From CAIXSC01 sp046349855 (GTDB lineage: Bacteria; Planctomycetota; Planctomycetia; Pirellulales; Pirellulaceae), in assembly GCA_046349855.1 (NCBI GenBank), contig JAXMBM010000019.1:1-64000 (forward strand): a stretch of DNA of 64,000 nt, in the 5' to 3' direction. Every line of letters starts with the position of its first letter. Position 1 is the stretch's first letter. A model generated the notes under the pieces. That model was given only the letters and a program-made list of their open reading frames with translations, had not been told where the DNA came from and did not search any database. Both the position numbers and the translations under genes were made by a program. Shown piece by piece: positions 41,109 through 49,620 of the stretch.

Positions 41109-42258
41109 GGGGAAGTCTTGCGTCAGGGGGCGGTGCGGAGCCAAAGCGCTGCAGTCCCAGGAATTCCACCGGCTGGGACGGCGCCCCTTCCAGGGCCCAG
41201 TGGGCCAGCACTTCGCCGAGCACCGAGGTGAACTTGAAGCCGTGGCCCGAGAGTCCTGCGGCAAAGACCAGACGTTCGTCCTGCGGATGGCGGTCGACCA
41301 CGAAATGTCCGTCGGGTGTCATGGTGTAGAAACAGGTAGCGTGACGGCGCTCGACGCGCGTCATGCCCGGCAGGCACATGCCCAGAAAAGTCTCCACCCG
41401 TTGCCGATCGAGTGGATCGGGGGAACGGTCGACACACAGGGGATCGGTGACCGTGACACCTCCTGAGTGTTCCGCCATTTTGACGCCCAGTTCGTCGACC
41501 TGGGGGAAGCCGTAGAACATGCCCCAGGGGAATTCGTAGAAGAAGGTGCAGCCACGGTTCCCCGCACGGTAGTCGTGTGTGCGGGGCGCGAACCAGTGGA
41601 GATGCTTGAGCAGAACACGCCAGGGAATGGGAATGTCAGCCAGCAGTGTCCCCGCCCAGGCCCCTGGGGTCACGACGAGTCGCCGCGTGGCCAGCGGGCC
41701 GGCATCCGTATCGACCCACAGGTGGTCCCGGGCGGCGCGCCAGCCGCGGACCGCGCCACCGACCCGCTGCTCGGCGCCGAGTGCCACGGCGGCCTGCAGG
41801 TGCGCCAGGACACAGCGTTCCACTCGCAGGTATCCGGCTCGACGTTCGAACACTGCCTGATAGCCGTCCGGCACGCGAAATCCGGGAAAACGCCGCGCCA
41901 CGCTGGCCGCGTCCAACGATTCGATTTCCAGTCCATGGAGGGCCGCACTGCGGAGTACGCCCGGTACGACTTCGCCGTCAACCGGACCAATTTCGAGCAA
42001 GCCGACTTCGTCGTACAGTGGCTGCTGCACCGCGCGTTCCAACTCACTCCATAACTCGTAGGCGCGACGCAGCAGCGGAACGTAGTCGGGATGTTCGAAG
42101 TAGGCCAGGCGAATGATGCGTGTGTCGCCATGCGAACTGCCGCGGTCATGCGCGGCGGGGAAGCGGTCGAGCCCCAGGACCCGGGCGCCGCGCCGCGCCG
42201 CGTGATACAGCACCGCGCTGCCGACCCCGCCCGTTCCCACCACGATCACGTCGTACAT
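41101..42258 (-). CDS. Sarcosine oxidase / N-methyltryptophan oxidase-like flavoenzyme
   Basis: A 385-residue FAD-dependent amine oxidase of the DAO family. The dinucleotide motif VGTGGVGSAVLYHAARRG is at residues 7-24, followed by LGLDRF. SSHGDTRIIRLAYFEHPDYV matches monomeric sarcosine oxidase and SolA, as does CFYTMTPDGHFVVDRHP, whose Cys309 corresponds to the Cys that binds FAD covalently. It would oxidatively demethylate N-methyl amino acids, producing formaldehyde and H2O2. It lies three bases after holA and overlaps the reductase gene downstream. Confidence 0.9.
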   Translation of the reverse strand: MYDVIVVGTGGVGSAVLYHAARRGARVLGLDRFPAAHDRGSSHGDTRIIRLAYFEHPDYVPLLRRAYELWSELERAVQQPLYDEVGLLEIGPVDGEVVPGVLRSAALHGLEIESLDAASVARRFPGFRVPDGYQAVFERRAGYLRVERCVLAHLQAAVALGAEQRVGGAVRGWRAARDHLWVDTDAGPLATRRLVVTPGAWAGTLLADIPIPWRVLLKHLHWFAPRTHDYRAGNRGCTFFYEFPWGMFYGFPQVDELGVKMAEHSGGVTVTDPLCVDRSPDPLDRQRVETFLGMCLPGMTRVERRHATCFYTMTPDGHFVVDRHPQDERLVFAAGLSGHGFKFTSVLGEVLAHWALEGAPSQPVEFLGLQRFGSAPPPDARLPHA

Positions 42259-42261
42259 CGG

Positions 42262-43383
42262 CTACGCTCCTGCGGTGCTCCGCCGTCCGGCGGCCTGCGG
42301 AGCCAGTTTTCGCGAGAGTTTAAGGAACAGCTGTTCGAGCAGCAGCCGTGCCGAGTGGGGATCCGAGTGAGACCCCTTCAGCCCCAGATCGACCTCGAGC
42401 AGCCAGCGGTAAATGCGGATGGCCCGCACCCGCCCCAGCTGCAGCAACTGCCGCTCAGCGCGCGCCACCGCCTCGCCCCAGAACCCGGCCTTCTGCAATA
42501 CGCCTCGCAAGTCAGGCCGTCCTCCGCGCCGCTCTTCGTCCTGGTAGAGCCGCGCCGCTGCCGCATATCGCCGCAGCGACCAGGAGATCGTGCCGAACAG
42601 CGCGTTCGGATCCTGACCCGCCTGCAGCAGGCGATTGAACTGCTCCAGCGCCATGGCCGCGTTGCCGTCCGCGATCGCGTCATTGAGATCCCAGGCGGTC
42701 TTCGTCCGCCAGCCACCGACCACGTCGCGAATCAATGGCAGTTCGATGCGGCCACCCTCGGGAACATAGAGGGCGAGTTTGGCGAGCTCCTGATCGAGGA
42801 GCCCGAGTTCGGGGCCCACGAGCTCCAGCATGGCTTTCGCCCCCTCCGAGGGCAATTCGATCCGATGCTGCGCGGTGGCCCAGGCGACCAGCCAGCGCGC
42901 CAGACGCGCTTCGTCGATCGGCTTGACCTTGGCCCGCGACGCCGCAACTTCCGGCAGGCGACAATCCAACGACCAACCGGCCTGTCCGACCATCTTGTAG
43001 AGCCGGGTGTTCGCTGGCCAGGAATCGACATCCAGCACCAGCACACCCGACCCGCGCGGACGGGTCACGTGTTTCTCCAACGCTTCACGATGGCGCTCGA
43101 CAAAGTGGTCGGCATCGGTCACGTACGCCACGCGCGGACCTCCTCCGCCAAACAACGCCACCGTCGATAGCTCATCCGCAACGTCGCGAAACTCGGCCTC
43201 CTCGCCGTCAAATGTGGCGATCAGCGTCGCCGCGTCGGGGTGCCCGTGCGTCAGCCACTGAAACAGACGCTGCCGCACCAGCAGCTTCAGGAACCGCTCG
43301 GTCCCGAACAGAACACAGATGGGCGGCGCGGGGCCCGCAGGAGGCTGGGCGAGGAAATCCAGAGCGTGCTGGGATTCTGCCAT
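42262..43383 (-). CDS. holA: DNA polymerase III delta subunit
   Basis: The 373-residue clamp-loader delta subunit opens the sliding clamp during replication. It has the diverged AAA+ N-terminal domain (CVLFGTERFLKLLVRQRLFQ, FDGEEAEFRDVADELSTVAL, GGPRVAYVTDADHFV), a middle block ELVGPELGLLDQELAKLALY, and the C-terminal collar domain (TAWDLNDAIADGNAAMALEQ, NALFGTISWSLRRYAAAARL). As usual for delta it lacks a working Walker motif. It heads a three-gene minus-strand group. Confidence 0.9.
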   Translation of the reverse strand: MAESQHALDFLAQPPAGPAPPICVLFGTERFLKLLVRQRLFQWLTHGHPDAATLIATFDGEEAEFRDVADELSTVALFGGGGPRVAYVTDADHFVERHREALEKHVTRPRGSGVLVLDVDSWPANTRLYKMVGQAGWSLDCRLPEVAASRAKVKPIDEARLARWLVAWATAQHRIELPSEGAKAMLELVGPELGLLDQELAKLALYVPEGGRIELPLIRDVVGGWRTKTAWDLNDAIADGNAAMALEQFNRLLQAGQDPNALFGTISWSLRRYAAAARLYQDEERRGGRPDLRGVLQKAGFWGEAVARAERQLLQLGRVRAIRIYRWLLEVDLGLKGSHSDPHSARLLLEQLFLKLSRKLAPQAAGRRSTAGA

Positions 43384-43692
43384 CGAAGCTCGTATGCAAC
43401 GAAGAAGGCCAGACGAACGGGTGCCACGATTCTATTTCAGGTCGAGCCGCAGAAGAGAATCTTGACAGACTCACCGCACGCTGGCGAGATGGCACCACCA
43501 GCAGAACGACCACCAGCTCTCCGGCGTCGCGCCGCTCGGCCAGCCATCGCTAACTCGCATGCGATTCAGTTCGCCTCCGCGCCTTGGCCACAGCCCGCAC
43601 TTCCGATTCGGCTCGCTGCTCGCCATCACGGAGAGGCCAGCGGCGCAGCGCCGGGAGACGCTCACCCGGCGTGTGGCGTCGGAATCGCTCCG
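43384..43692. other. Intergenic stretch upstream of holA
   Basis: About 310 bases between the holA start and the end of the next minus-strand gene. No gene or clear terminator is seen. The holA promoter is expected here. Confidence 0.4.
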
Positions 43693-45459
43693 TTAACGGC
43701 GGCGAGTTCCGAACAGCGGTTGCCGCGTGGCACCGGAGGGCGGCGGTGAAGCGGGAGTAAAGCCGCGAATACGTCCCGCCGGATTCAGCCCCTGCAGGTT
43801 GATCGGGTCGAGCGTTTGATACGAACCCAGATTGCCCGCCTCGTCACGGGCCTCGATCCGCAGCAGCGCACGCGGCGGAATCTGGCCGGCCACCGACCAG
43901 TAGTACTGACCATTATTCGGCAGGCCCGCCGCAATGGTCGTCCAGGGGCCGCTGTCCTTTTCGGCGTACAGCAGAGTGATCGGTCGCGCGCCGAGTCGCA
44001 TATCGTTGGCTTCCCAGCGAATGTCGAGCTTCCCGGCCTCCTCTCCTTCGGCAAAGCTGACACTTGTCAGTTGCACCTGCGGAGGTGAGCAGTCAACCCC
44101 CACCCACAGGTCGGCCGGGTCGCCGGAACGAGGTGAGGAACTCGCGAGGCCACTCTTGCTGACGATGACAATCCGAAAACCGAACACCCCTTCGCTGTCG
44201 ACCTGCACATCGAACGGGCTCCGCCGATCCTCGTCGGTGGCCTGCCGAGTCCACGTCGCGCCACGGTCTCGAGTCTGCCACAACTCGACGTCCGATACTC
44301 CGCCGGGTCCGGCCGAATCAATGTCGTACTCGAGAGCGAACTTCTTCGAGTTGGTCATGCGTGGGCGTTCTCCGCCGGGCAGGTCGCCTCCCAAGGGAGT
44401 CGTCGGTGGACCACTGGTGGCAGTGGTTGCTGTCGCCGGGTTGGGCACTTCGCTTCCGCTGCCACCCACGGCACTCGGAGGCGAGGCGGGCTGGGAACTC
44501 GCGACCAGTCTCCCTGGGGAGGCGACCGCGGCCGCTCCGGCCATTCCCGGAGGCTGGTAGGGTGGGACGCCCGTTGGGACGCCGGGAGGAACCGAACCTG
44601 AGTTCGCGCCCGGACCGCTTGCTGTTGCCGGCGTTGGCGGCGTGCCCGGTGGCGCGGCGGTGGCCATCGCCGCCGCAGGGGGCGCGACGTTGGGGCCCTG
44701 GTAGGGAGGTGGCTGGGTGGCTGTGGCGTTGGGCGGGAGGAACGGAGGCGGCGTACGACCACGCGGCGCCGCGGGCAGATAGACTCGCTTGCTCGCCACC
44801 GCGCGATTGCCGGCCGCGTCCTTCACTTCGGCGCTCAGTTGAGCCAGGCGACCACCACCTTGCGGCCAGAAGGTCACTTGCCCGAGATACGTGTTGGCGG
44901 TGGGACCCGGAGTGAGCGGTGAGACCGCGACCGGTTGCTGAGTCCCTGCGACGCCCGCCAGGTAGAACAGCTGGAACGACTGCGGGTCGACTCGTTCATC
45001 GGTGACCTCGCAGCGGACATGAATCTCGCCCGCCGCGCCGGCCGTGGCCTGCAGCTGCATGCGCGGCAACACGGTGTCGACCACGACGATTAACTGCGGT
45101 TCCGGTTGGCCCCCGGGCCGGGTCTGGCCCTGGCGATCGAGAGTGCGGGAGGCAAACCAGTACTCGCCGTCGCGCGGAGCACGAAAGCGGAAGCCCTTTT
45201 CACCAGGCCCCAGCCGGGCGTACAGATGCCAGGTCGTGCCCCGATCGAGCGAGGTGAGCAGCTGGACTTCCACCAGGTCGGTCGCGCCGGCGTCGATCGA
45301 AAAGGGGATCGTAAAGGCGGTGTCGCGCGTGTAGACCGGTGCGGGACGCTCGGCCGCCCGCAAGGGTGCGACCCCACAGACCACGACCAGTGCCAGGACG
45401 AGAAGCCAACCGGCTCCCGTCCGCGAGCGGACTGCCCCCCCCTGTTCCCCCTGTGGCAT
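43693..45459 (-). CDS. Secreted protein with repeated beta-sandwich domains and Pro-rich linker
   Basis: The 588-residue product starts with a signal peptide (residues 15-36, GWLLVLALVVVCGVAPLRAA). Two related halves flank a Pro/Ala/Gly/Ser-rich linker of about 150 residues. Each half has a segment of the type VELWQTRDRGATWTRQATD / VQLLTSLDRGTTWHLYARLG, then a strand block (GEYWFASRTLDRQGQ / GVFGFRIVIVSKSG) and a second domain with DTVLPRMQLQ / DCSPPQVQLTSVSF. The D-x-G-x-T-W pieces recall the Asp-box (BNR) motif of sialidase-like repeats. It is probably a cell-surface or periplasmic protein. No enzymatic role can be assigned. It is divergent from the pcm fusion gene. Confidence 0.75.
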   Translation of the reverse strand: MPQGEQGGAVRSRTGAGWLLVLALVVVCGVAPLRAAERPAPVYTRDTAFTIPFSIDAGATDLVEVQLLTSLDRGTTWHLYARLGPGEKGFRFRAPRDGEYWFASRTLDRQGQTRPGGQPEPQLIVVVDTVLPRMQLQATAGAAGEIHVRCEVTDERVDPQSFQLFYLAGVAGTQQPVAVSPLTPGPTANTYLGQVTFWPQGGGRLAQLSAEVKDAAGNRAVASKRVYLPAAPRGRTPPPFLPPNATATQPPPYQGPNVAPPAAAMATAAPPGTPPTPATASGPGANSGSVPPGVPTGVPPYQPPGMAGAAAVASPGRLVASSQPASPPSAVGGSGSEVPNPATATTATSGPPTTPLGGDLPGGERPRMTNSKKFALEYDIDSAGPGGVSDVELWQTRDRGATWTRQATDEDRRSPFDVQVDSEGVFGFRIVIVSKSGLASSSPRSGDPADLWVGVDCSPPQVQLTSVSFAEGEEAGKLDIRWEANDMRLGARPITLLYAEKDSGPWTTIAAGLPNNGQYYWSVAGQIPPRALLRIEARDEAGNLGSYQTLDPINLQGLNPAGRIRGFTPASPPPSGATRQPLFGTRRR

Positions 45460-45708
45460 TGCTGCCCCCCTGCCGATGCCCCGGTCGGTGCCTCCCCCTG
45501 CTGGTCCCCGGACCGGCAGGAATGCTATCGGTCGAGTTCGCTGCGTCGCGCAGCAACCCCGTACCATCGGTATCGACGCTGGCAGAACTGATACTTGAGC
45601 CACAGGGGTGGTCGAGTCCGCGCGATCGGTACGATCTCTCGGGTTTACCGAATGTGGTAGAATCCACCATCGCTGGTTCCAGGATTCATGCTTTCCGGAG
45701 ATACCGGT

Positions 45709-46989
45709 ATGTTCCCTCGCGCCTGGCTGACCCGTCGCCACGTGAACCAAGTGCTGGCGCTTGCAGTGGTTGCCCTTGGTGGAGTTGGAATTGCGGGCTG
45801 GGTTGGCCACCTCGCCTCGACGGCCAGCGCTCAGAATCCGTCCCCCTACGACCAGCTGCGACAGCGGCTGATCGACGAAGTGCTTGTTCCCGGAGGAATT
45901 GAGAATCCCCGGGTCCTCCAGGCCGCTCGCGATACCCCGCGGCACGAATTCGTCGGCCCCTCCCACCGCAAGAACGCGTATTACGACATGGCACTCCCGA
46001 TCGGCGAACATCAGACGATTTCGTCGCCGTTCATCGTGGCCTTCATGACGCAATCGCTCGATCCACAGCCCACCGACAAGGTGCTCGAAATCGGCACCGG
46101 GAGCGGCTATCAGGCCGCCATCCTCAGCCCGCTGGTCAAAGAGGTGTACTCGATCGAGATCGTCGAACCGCTGGGGCTGCAGGCCAAACAACTGCTCAAG
46201 CGACTCAAATACGACAACGTGCAGGTCAAAGTGGGGGATGGGTTTCAGGGTTGGGCCGAGCACGCTCCGTTCGACAAAATCATCGTCACCTGCTCGCCCG
46301 AGAAAGTCCCGCAGCCCCTGGTGGACCAACTCCGGGAAGGAGGCCTGATGGTGATTCCCGTGGGCGAACGGTACCAACAGATCCTCTACCTGTACCGCAA
46401 GCAGGGCGGGAAACTTGTGGCTCAGCCCCTCCGCCCCACCCTGTTCGTGCCCATGACCGGTAAGGCCGAGGCCACTCGGGAAGTACTCCCCGATCCGGCA
46501 CAGCCCCAGGCGGTCAATGGAAACTTCGAATCTCCCGCGCCGAACGGACGTTACGTGGCCGGGTGGTACTACGAACAGCAGGCGGAGGTCGTGGCGGACG
46601 GTACCGCTCGGGAAGGCCAACGCTACATCCGCTTCCGTAACCAGCAAGACGGCCGTTCCGCTCACCTCCTCCAAGGCTTCGCCATCGACGGCCGGCAGGT
46701 CAAGGAATTGCGAGTTTCTGCCTGGGTGAAACTGGACAAAGTCGTGCCTGGCCCCGAGCGGGACGATCTACCCAACGTCGCCATCACGTTTTACGACGAA
46801 AACCGTAAGGATCTGGGGCTCGTCTGGATCGGGACCTTCCAAGGGACGAAGGACTGGCAGCACATCGTCCGCACCTTTCGCGTTCCGGTCGCCACGCGCG
46901 AGGGAATCCTGCGAGTGGGGCTGTTTGGGGCAACGGGCGAGGCATGTTTCGACGACATCCGCCTGGAAAAGGTCACCAGCGGCAAGTAG
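45709..46989 (+). CDS. pcm: Exported protein-L-isoaspartate O-methyltransferase fused to a C-terminal beta-sandwich domain
   Basis: A 426-residue protein. Residues 11-41 form a signal peptide or membrane anchor ending ASTASAQ. Residues 45-240 are a full isoaspartyl methyltransferase: LPIGEHQTISSPFIVAFM (97-114), SAM-binding VLEIGTGSGYQAAILSPL (125-142), VGDGFQGWAEHAPFDKIIVT and GGLMVIPVGERYQQ. Residues 255-426 (NGNFESPAPNGRYVAGWYYE, EGQRYIRFRN, LRVSAWVKLD, RVGLFGATGEACFDDIRLE) resemble a carbohydrate-binding jelly-roll. The enzyme normally repairs damaged Asp/Asn residues in the cytoplasm using S-adenosylmethionine, so export is odd. ATG 45709 has GGAG nine bases upstream. Confidence 0.88.
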   Translation: MFPRAWLTRRHVNQVLALAVVALGGVGIAGWVGHLASTASAQNPSPYDQLRQRLIDEVLVPGGIENPRVLQAARDTPRHEFVGPSHRKNAYYDMALPIGEHQTISSPFIVAFMTQSLDPQPTDKVLEIGTGSGYQAAILSPLVKEVYSIEIVEPLGLQAKQLLKRLKYDNVQVKVGDGFQGWAEHAPFDKIIVTCSPEKVPQPLVDQLREGGLMVIPVGERYQQILYLYRKQGGKLVAQPLRPTLFVPMTGKAEATREVLPDPAQPQAVNGNFESPAPNGRYVAGWYYEQQAEVVADGTAREGQRYIRFRNQQDGRSAHLLQGFAIDGRQVKELRVSAWVKLDKVVPGPERDDLPNVAITFYDENRKDLGLVWIGTFQGTKDWQHIVRTFRVPVATREGILRVGLFGATGEACFDDIRLEKVTSGK

Positions 46990-47122
46990 TTCGTGTGGCG
47001 GCGCTGAGCCGGGTGCGGGTTGGGTGTCACGCCCCTGATCTGGCTCGTCATTCCTGTCGCCGTCGATTCGATTTCACTCATACAACCCATTCTTCCCAGG
47101 CGGAAAATTTACCCTAAGCTCC

Positions 47123-47150
47123 TTGAATTGCTTATTCCCCCAGCTATGTT
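47123..47150 (+). promoter_or_regulatory. Candidate promoter of the Ser/Gly-rich TIGR03000 gene
   Basis: TTGAAT (47123-47128) and TATGTT (47145-47150) are separated by 16 bases, within an AT-rich section about 65 bases before the start codon. Sigma-70-like, 4/6 matches in each hexamer. Prediction only. Confidence 0.35.
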
Positions 47151-47214
47151 CAAGAGAGTTTGTCTTCGCGAGGGTGACCTCGACCTGTCATTTTTTGTGG
47201 GGGGAAGTCTGAGC

Positions 47215-48276
47215 ATGTCACGCTCTTGGTTCAATCGAAAATCGCTGGGGATTGCCGTGGCGTTCGCCGCGGTCGCAGCGCTGGCTTCGCCGGCTCACGC
47301 GGGCTGGGGTTCTTGGGCTGGTGGCTCGAGCGGAGGTTCTTCTGGCAGCTGGGGTTCCAGCGGCGGCAGCTGGGGTTCCAGCGGTGGGAGCAGCGGCGGC
47401 AGCAGTGGTGGCAGCAGCGGTGGCAGCTGGGGAAGCAGTGGCGGCAGCAGCGGAGGCAGCTCGGGCCATCATCGCCCGCTGTTCCCGCGGCTCCATAACC
47501 TGTTCCATCACCACAGCTCAGGCGGCAGCTGGGGTTCCAGCGGCGGGAGCTGGGGTTCCAGTGGTGGCAGCAGCGGCGGATCGCATGGCAGCAGCGGTGG
47601 TTCGCACGGCAGCAGTGGCGGTTCCCATGGCAGCAGCGGTGGCTCGTACTACACGGTGCCGGCGGCTCCGGCCCCGGAAGTGCGTCAGTTGCCGGAAAAC
47701 CCGATGAACAACGCTCAGCCGCAGGGAGATCTGCCCCAGCCGGAGAACAATGGTTCGGCGCAGCGGACGGGCAAGGTGCTGTTGACTGTCAGCGTGCCCA
47801 GCGACGCTCGGGTGTTCGTCAACGGCGTGGCGACTTCGAGCCGGGGAGCTCAGCGGACCTATGTCTCGCGCGGTCTGACCTCGGGCTTCAAGTACACCTA
47901 CGAAGTGCGCGTGGAAACGGAACGCGACGGCAAGGTGGTGGAAGAGGTGAAGACGGTCCAGTTGCGAGCCGGTGAGAATGCCGATCTGGCGTTTTCCCAG
48001 CCGCGCGGGGCGGGCGAGACCTCGCTTACGGTCCATGTGCCGGCCGACGCCAAAGTGTTCCTGGGCGGCAACGAAACAACGGCCACCGGTACCGTGCGGA
48101 CCTTCACCACGACCGGGCTGCAGGACGGACAGGAGTGGACCAATTACAAGGTTCGCATCGAACTGCGCCGGGATGGGGAGCTGGTGACGCGTGAAGAAGT
48201 CATCACCCTCAAGTCGGGTGACAACCGGACGCTGCGGTTTGATATCGACAGCGAAAAGGTCGCGGACGCTCGCTAG
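47215..48276 (+). CDS. Secreted Gly/Ser-rich protein with two TIGR03000 domains
   Basis: The 353-residue protein has a signal peptide (1-29, ending SPAHA), then a low-complexity region (36-144) of Gly-Gly-Ser, Ser-Trp-Gly-Ser-Ser and Ser-His-Gly-Ser-Ser units. This is interrupted by an island HHRPLFPRLHNLFHHH at 85-100. Two copies of the planctomycete domain TIGR03000 follow, at about 187-262 (GKVLLTVSVPSDARVFVNGV ... TYEVRVETERDGK) and 268-345 (TSLTVHVPADAKVFLGGNET ... YKVRIELRRDGE). This domain is almost restricted to planctomycetes and its function is unknown. GGGGGAAG lies about nine bases before ATG 47215. A strong terminator follows at 48342. Confidence 0.88.
   Translation: MSRSWFNRKSLGIAVAFAAVAALASPAHAGWGSWAGGSSGGSSGSWGSSGGSWGSSGGSSGGSSGGSSGGSWGSSGGSSGGSSGHHRPLFPRLHNLFHHHSSGGSWGSSGGSWGSSGGSSGGSHGSSGGSHGSSGGSHGSSGGSYYTVPAAPAPEVRQLPENPMNNAQPQGDLPQPENNGSAQRTGKVLLTVSVPSDARVFVNGVATSSRGAQRTYVSRGLTSGFKYTYEVRVETERDGKVVEEVKTVQLRAGENADLAFSQPRGAGETSLTVHVPADAKVFLGGNETTATGTVRTFTTTGLQDGQEWTNYKVRIELRRDGELVTREEVITLKSGDNRTLRFDIDSEKVADAR
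47326..47646 (+). repeat. Low-complexity GGC/AGC-type coding repeats
   Basis: The Gly/Ser stretch of the TIGR03000 gene is made of short imperfect repeats such as TGGGGTTCCAGCGGCGGCAG and GGCAGCAGCGG, in two blocks (47326-47465 and 47519-47646) on either side of the His-rich island. Such DNA expands and contracts readily, so the protein length is likely to vary between strains. Confidence 0.85.
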
Positions 48277-48292
48277 TTCGCCGAGGTGAAAC

Positions 48293-48317
48293 GGGCCAGC
48301 CGTGAGGCGGCTGGCCC
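48293..48317 (+). other. Perfect GC hairpin downstream of the TIGR03000 gene
   Basis: A ten-base perfect stem (GGGCCAGCCG / CGGCTGGCCC) with a five-base loop begins 17 bases after the stop codon. It has no T-run of its own and may act together with the terminator 25 bases further on. Confidence 0.6.
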
Positions 48318-48341
48318 GCATCGACCGCTGATTCATGAACG

Positions 48342-48383
48342 AGGCCCGCTCCCGTTCTCACGGGCGCGGGCCTGTTTTCTTTT
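48342..48383 (+). terminator. Intrinsic terminator
   Basis: AGGCCCGC-T-CCCG, a six-base loop, and CGGG-C-GCGGGCCT form a 12-pair stem with one internal mismatch, followed by GTTTTCTTTT. This is a standard Rho-independent terminator for the plus-strand TIGR03000 gene and prevents read-through into the convergent aroF. Confidence 0.85.
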
Positions 48384-48436
48384 CCCAGGGCAGCTCCGGG
48401 CCGTGCTGGCCTCGTGCGCGGCAGTTCTCCGCCCGT

Positions 48437-49453
48437 TCAACGCATCACTTTGCCAACGGCGCCCGCGACCTGTCGGCAGCGGACCATCAGGTCGGCGAAC
48501 TGGGGCAGGTTGAGCGACTGGTAGCCGTCGCTCATCGCCTTTTCCGGATCGGGATGGACTTCGAGGATGAGTCCGTCGGCTCCGGCGGCGATGCTGGCGA
48601 GGGTCATGTCAGGCACGAGGTAGGTATGGCCGGTGCCATGGCTGGGATCGACCACGACCGGCAGATGGGTCTTGTGGTGCAGGTAGGGAACGGTCGCCAG
48701 GGGGAGCGTGAAGCGGGTGTGTCCCTCGAACGTGCGGATGCCGCGTTCGCAGAGCATCACCTGCGAATTGCCCTCATTCAGGATGTACTCGGCGGCCAGC
48801 AGCAACTCTTCCATCGTGGCCGCCGGCCCGCGTTTGAGCAGCACCGGACGCCGCGTGTGGCCGACCGCTTCGAGCAGGCGGTAGTTCTGCATGTTGCGCG
48901 CTCCAACCTGGAGCACATCGGCGTAGCGGGCCACCAGGTCGACATCTTCCGTGGACATCACTTCCGTAACGATCGCCAGTCCCGTTTCCTGCCGGGCGGT
49001 GGCCAGCATTTTCAGGCCATCCTCTTTCAGTCCCTGAAAGCTGTAGGGACTGGTCCGAGGCTTGAAGGCGCCGCCACGGAGTGCCGTGGCACCGGCCTCT
49101 TTCACCGCTCGCGCCGTCTCGACGATCTGATCTTCGTTCTCCACGGAACAGGGGCCCGCGATCACTCCCAGGACCCCCGCGCCGACGGTGAGGCTGCCGA
49201 CGGTCACCTGTGTCGGCTCTTTCTTGACTTCCCGGCTGGCCACCTTGTAGGGCGCCAGGATCGGCACCACTTCCGCAACTCCAGGGCCCGTTTCCAGCGA
49301 TTGCCGCATCTCTTCGCGTTTGTTGCCGATGGCCGCAATGACGGTCCGCTCGGTGCCCACAATCACGTGCGCCTTCAGGCCGAGCGATTCGATGCGCCCG
49401 ACCATATGTTGCACCTGGGCCGCGCTGGCCCCTTTTTCCATGACGACGATCAT
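48437..49453 (-). CDS. aroF: 3-deoxy-7-phosphoheptulonate (DAHP) synthase, type I-beta with N-terminal regulatory domain
   Basis: The 338-residue enzyme condenses phosphoenolpyruvate and erythrose 4-phosphate, the first step of the shikimate pathway to Phe, Tyr and Trp. Residues 1-70 (MIVVMEKGASAAQVQHMV...) form the ferredoxin-like regulatory domain that in Thermotoga binds Tyr and Phe for feedback inhibition. The barrel carries GPCSVEN (100-106), GAFKPRTSPYSFQG (128-141), VGARNMQN and VVVDPSHGTGH. GGGAG lies about ten bases before ATG 49453. Upstream on the same strand are a strong terminator hairpin and an aromatic-rich leader peptide, pointing to attenuation control (separate entries). Confidence 0.95.
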   Translation of the reverse strand: MIVVMEKGASAAQVQHMVGRIESLGLKAHVIVGTERTVIAAIGNKREEMRQSLETGPGVAEVVPILAPYKVASREVKKEPTQVTVGSLTVGAGVLGVIAGPCSVENEDQIVETARAVKEAGATALRGGAFKPRTSPYSFQGLKEDGLKMLATARQETGLAIVTEVMSTEDVDLVARYADVLQVGARNMQNYRLLEAVGHTRRPVLLKRGPAATMEELLLAAEYILNEGNSQVMLCERGIRTFEGHTRFTLPLATVPYLHHKTHLPVVVDPSHGTGHTYLVPDMTLASIAAGADGLILEVHPDPEKAMSDGYQSLNLPQFADLMVRCRQVAGAVGKVMR

Positions 49454-49518
49454 GACGGTACTCCCGGATTGGAAAGAGACCGTCCACTCCAGCGAGCGTA
49501 ACGGCCGTGTGAGGAAAC

Positions 49519-49556
49519 AAAAAAAGCCCCGACAAACCGATGCGGTCTGCGGGGCC
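49519..49556 (-). terminator. Intrinsic terminator in the aroF leader (attenuator arm 3:4)
   Basis: In the minus-strand RNA, AGGCCCCG pairs with CGGGGCUU around an inner stem AGACCG/CGGUUU with a CAU loop, followed directly by seven U (49519-49525). It lies about 65 bases before the aroF start codon, so it would cut the aroF transcript short. It could also end the upstream gene's message, but that gene stops about 175 bases earlier. Confidence 0.85.
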
Positions 49557-49620
49557 TGCGTGTGTGTCCGTGGTGGATGTCGAGTCAACAACCTCCCGGG
49601 GCCCCGAGGACAGCGGGGCT
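49557..49620 (-). promoter_or_regulatory. Antiterminator-forming part of the putative aroF attenuator
   Basis: Arm 1 (RNA AGCCCCG, 49614-49620) lies directly after the aromatic codons of the leader peptide. Arm 2 (CGGGGCC, 49600-49606) can pair with arm 1, or by seven perfect pairs with arm 3 (GGCCCCG, 49550-49556). Arm 3 otherwise pairs with arm 4 (CGGGGC, 49526-49531) in the terminator. The 1:2, 2:3 and 3:4 helices are mutually exclusive, as in the trp attenuator. If a ribosome stalls on Tyr/Trp/Phe codons it covers arm 1, freeing arm 2 to form the antiterminator. The mechanism is inferred from sequence. Confidence 0.7.

Noticed and set aside
45460..46674. N-terminal continuation of the secreted minus-strand protein up to 46674
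   Set aside because: It would run antisense through most of the pcm fusion gene; a signal peptide begins naturally at 45459.
47326..47646. Possible CRISPR-like array
   Set aside because: Imperfect coding Gly/Ser repeats inside a secreted protein gene.
49519..49556. Reading the aroF-leader hairpin simply as the terminator of the upstream zinc-ribbon gene
   Set aside because: It lies about 175 bases past that gene's stop, beyond a promoter-like site and an aromatic-rich leader ORF, and its arms compete with two further arms. Attenuation explains more of the sequence, though dual use is possible.
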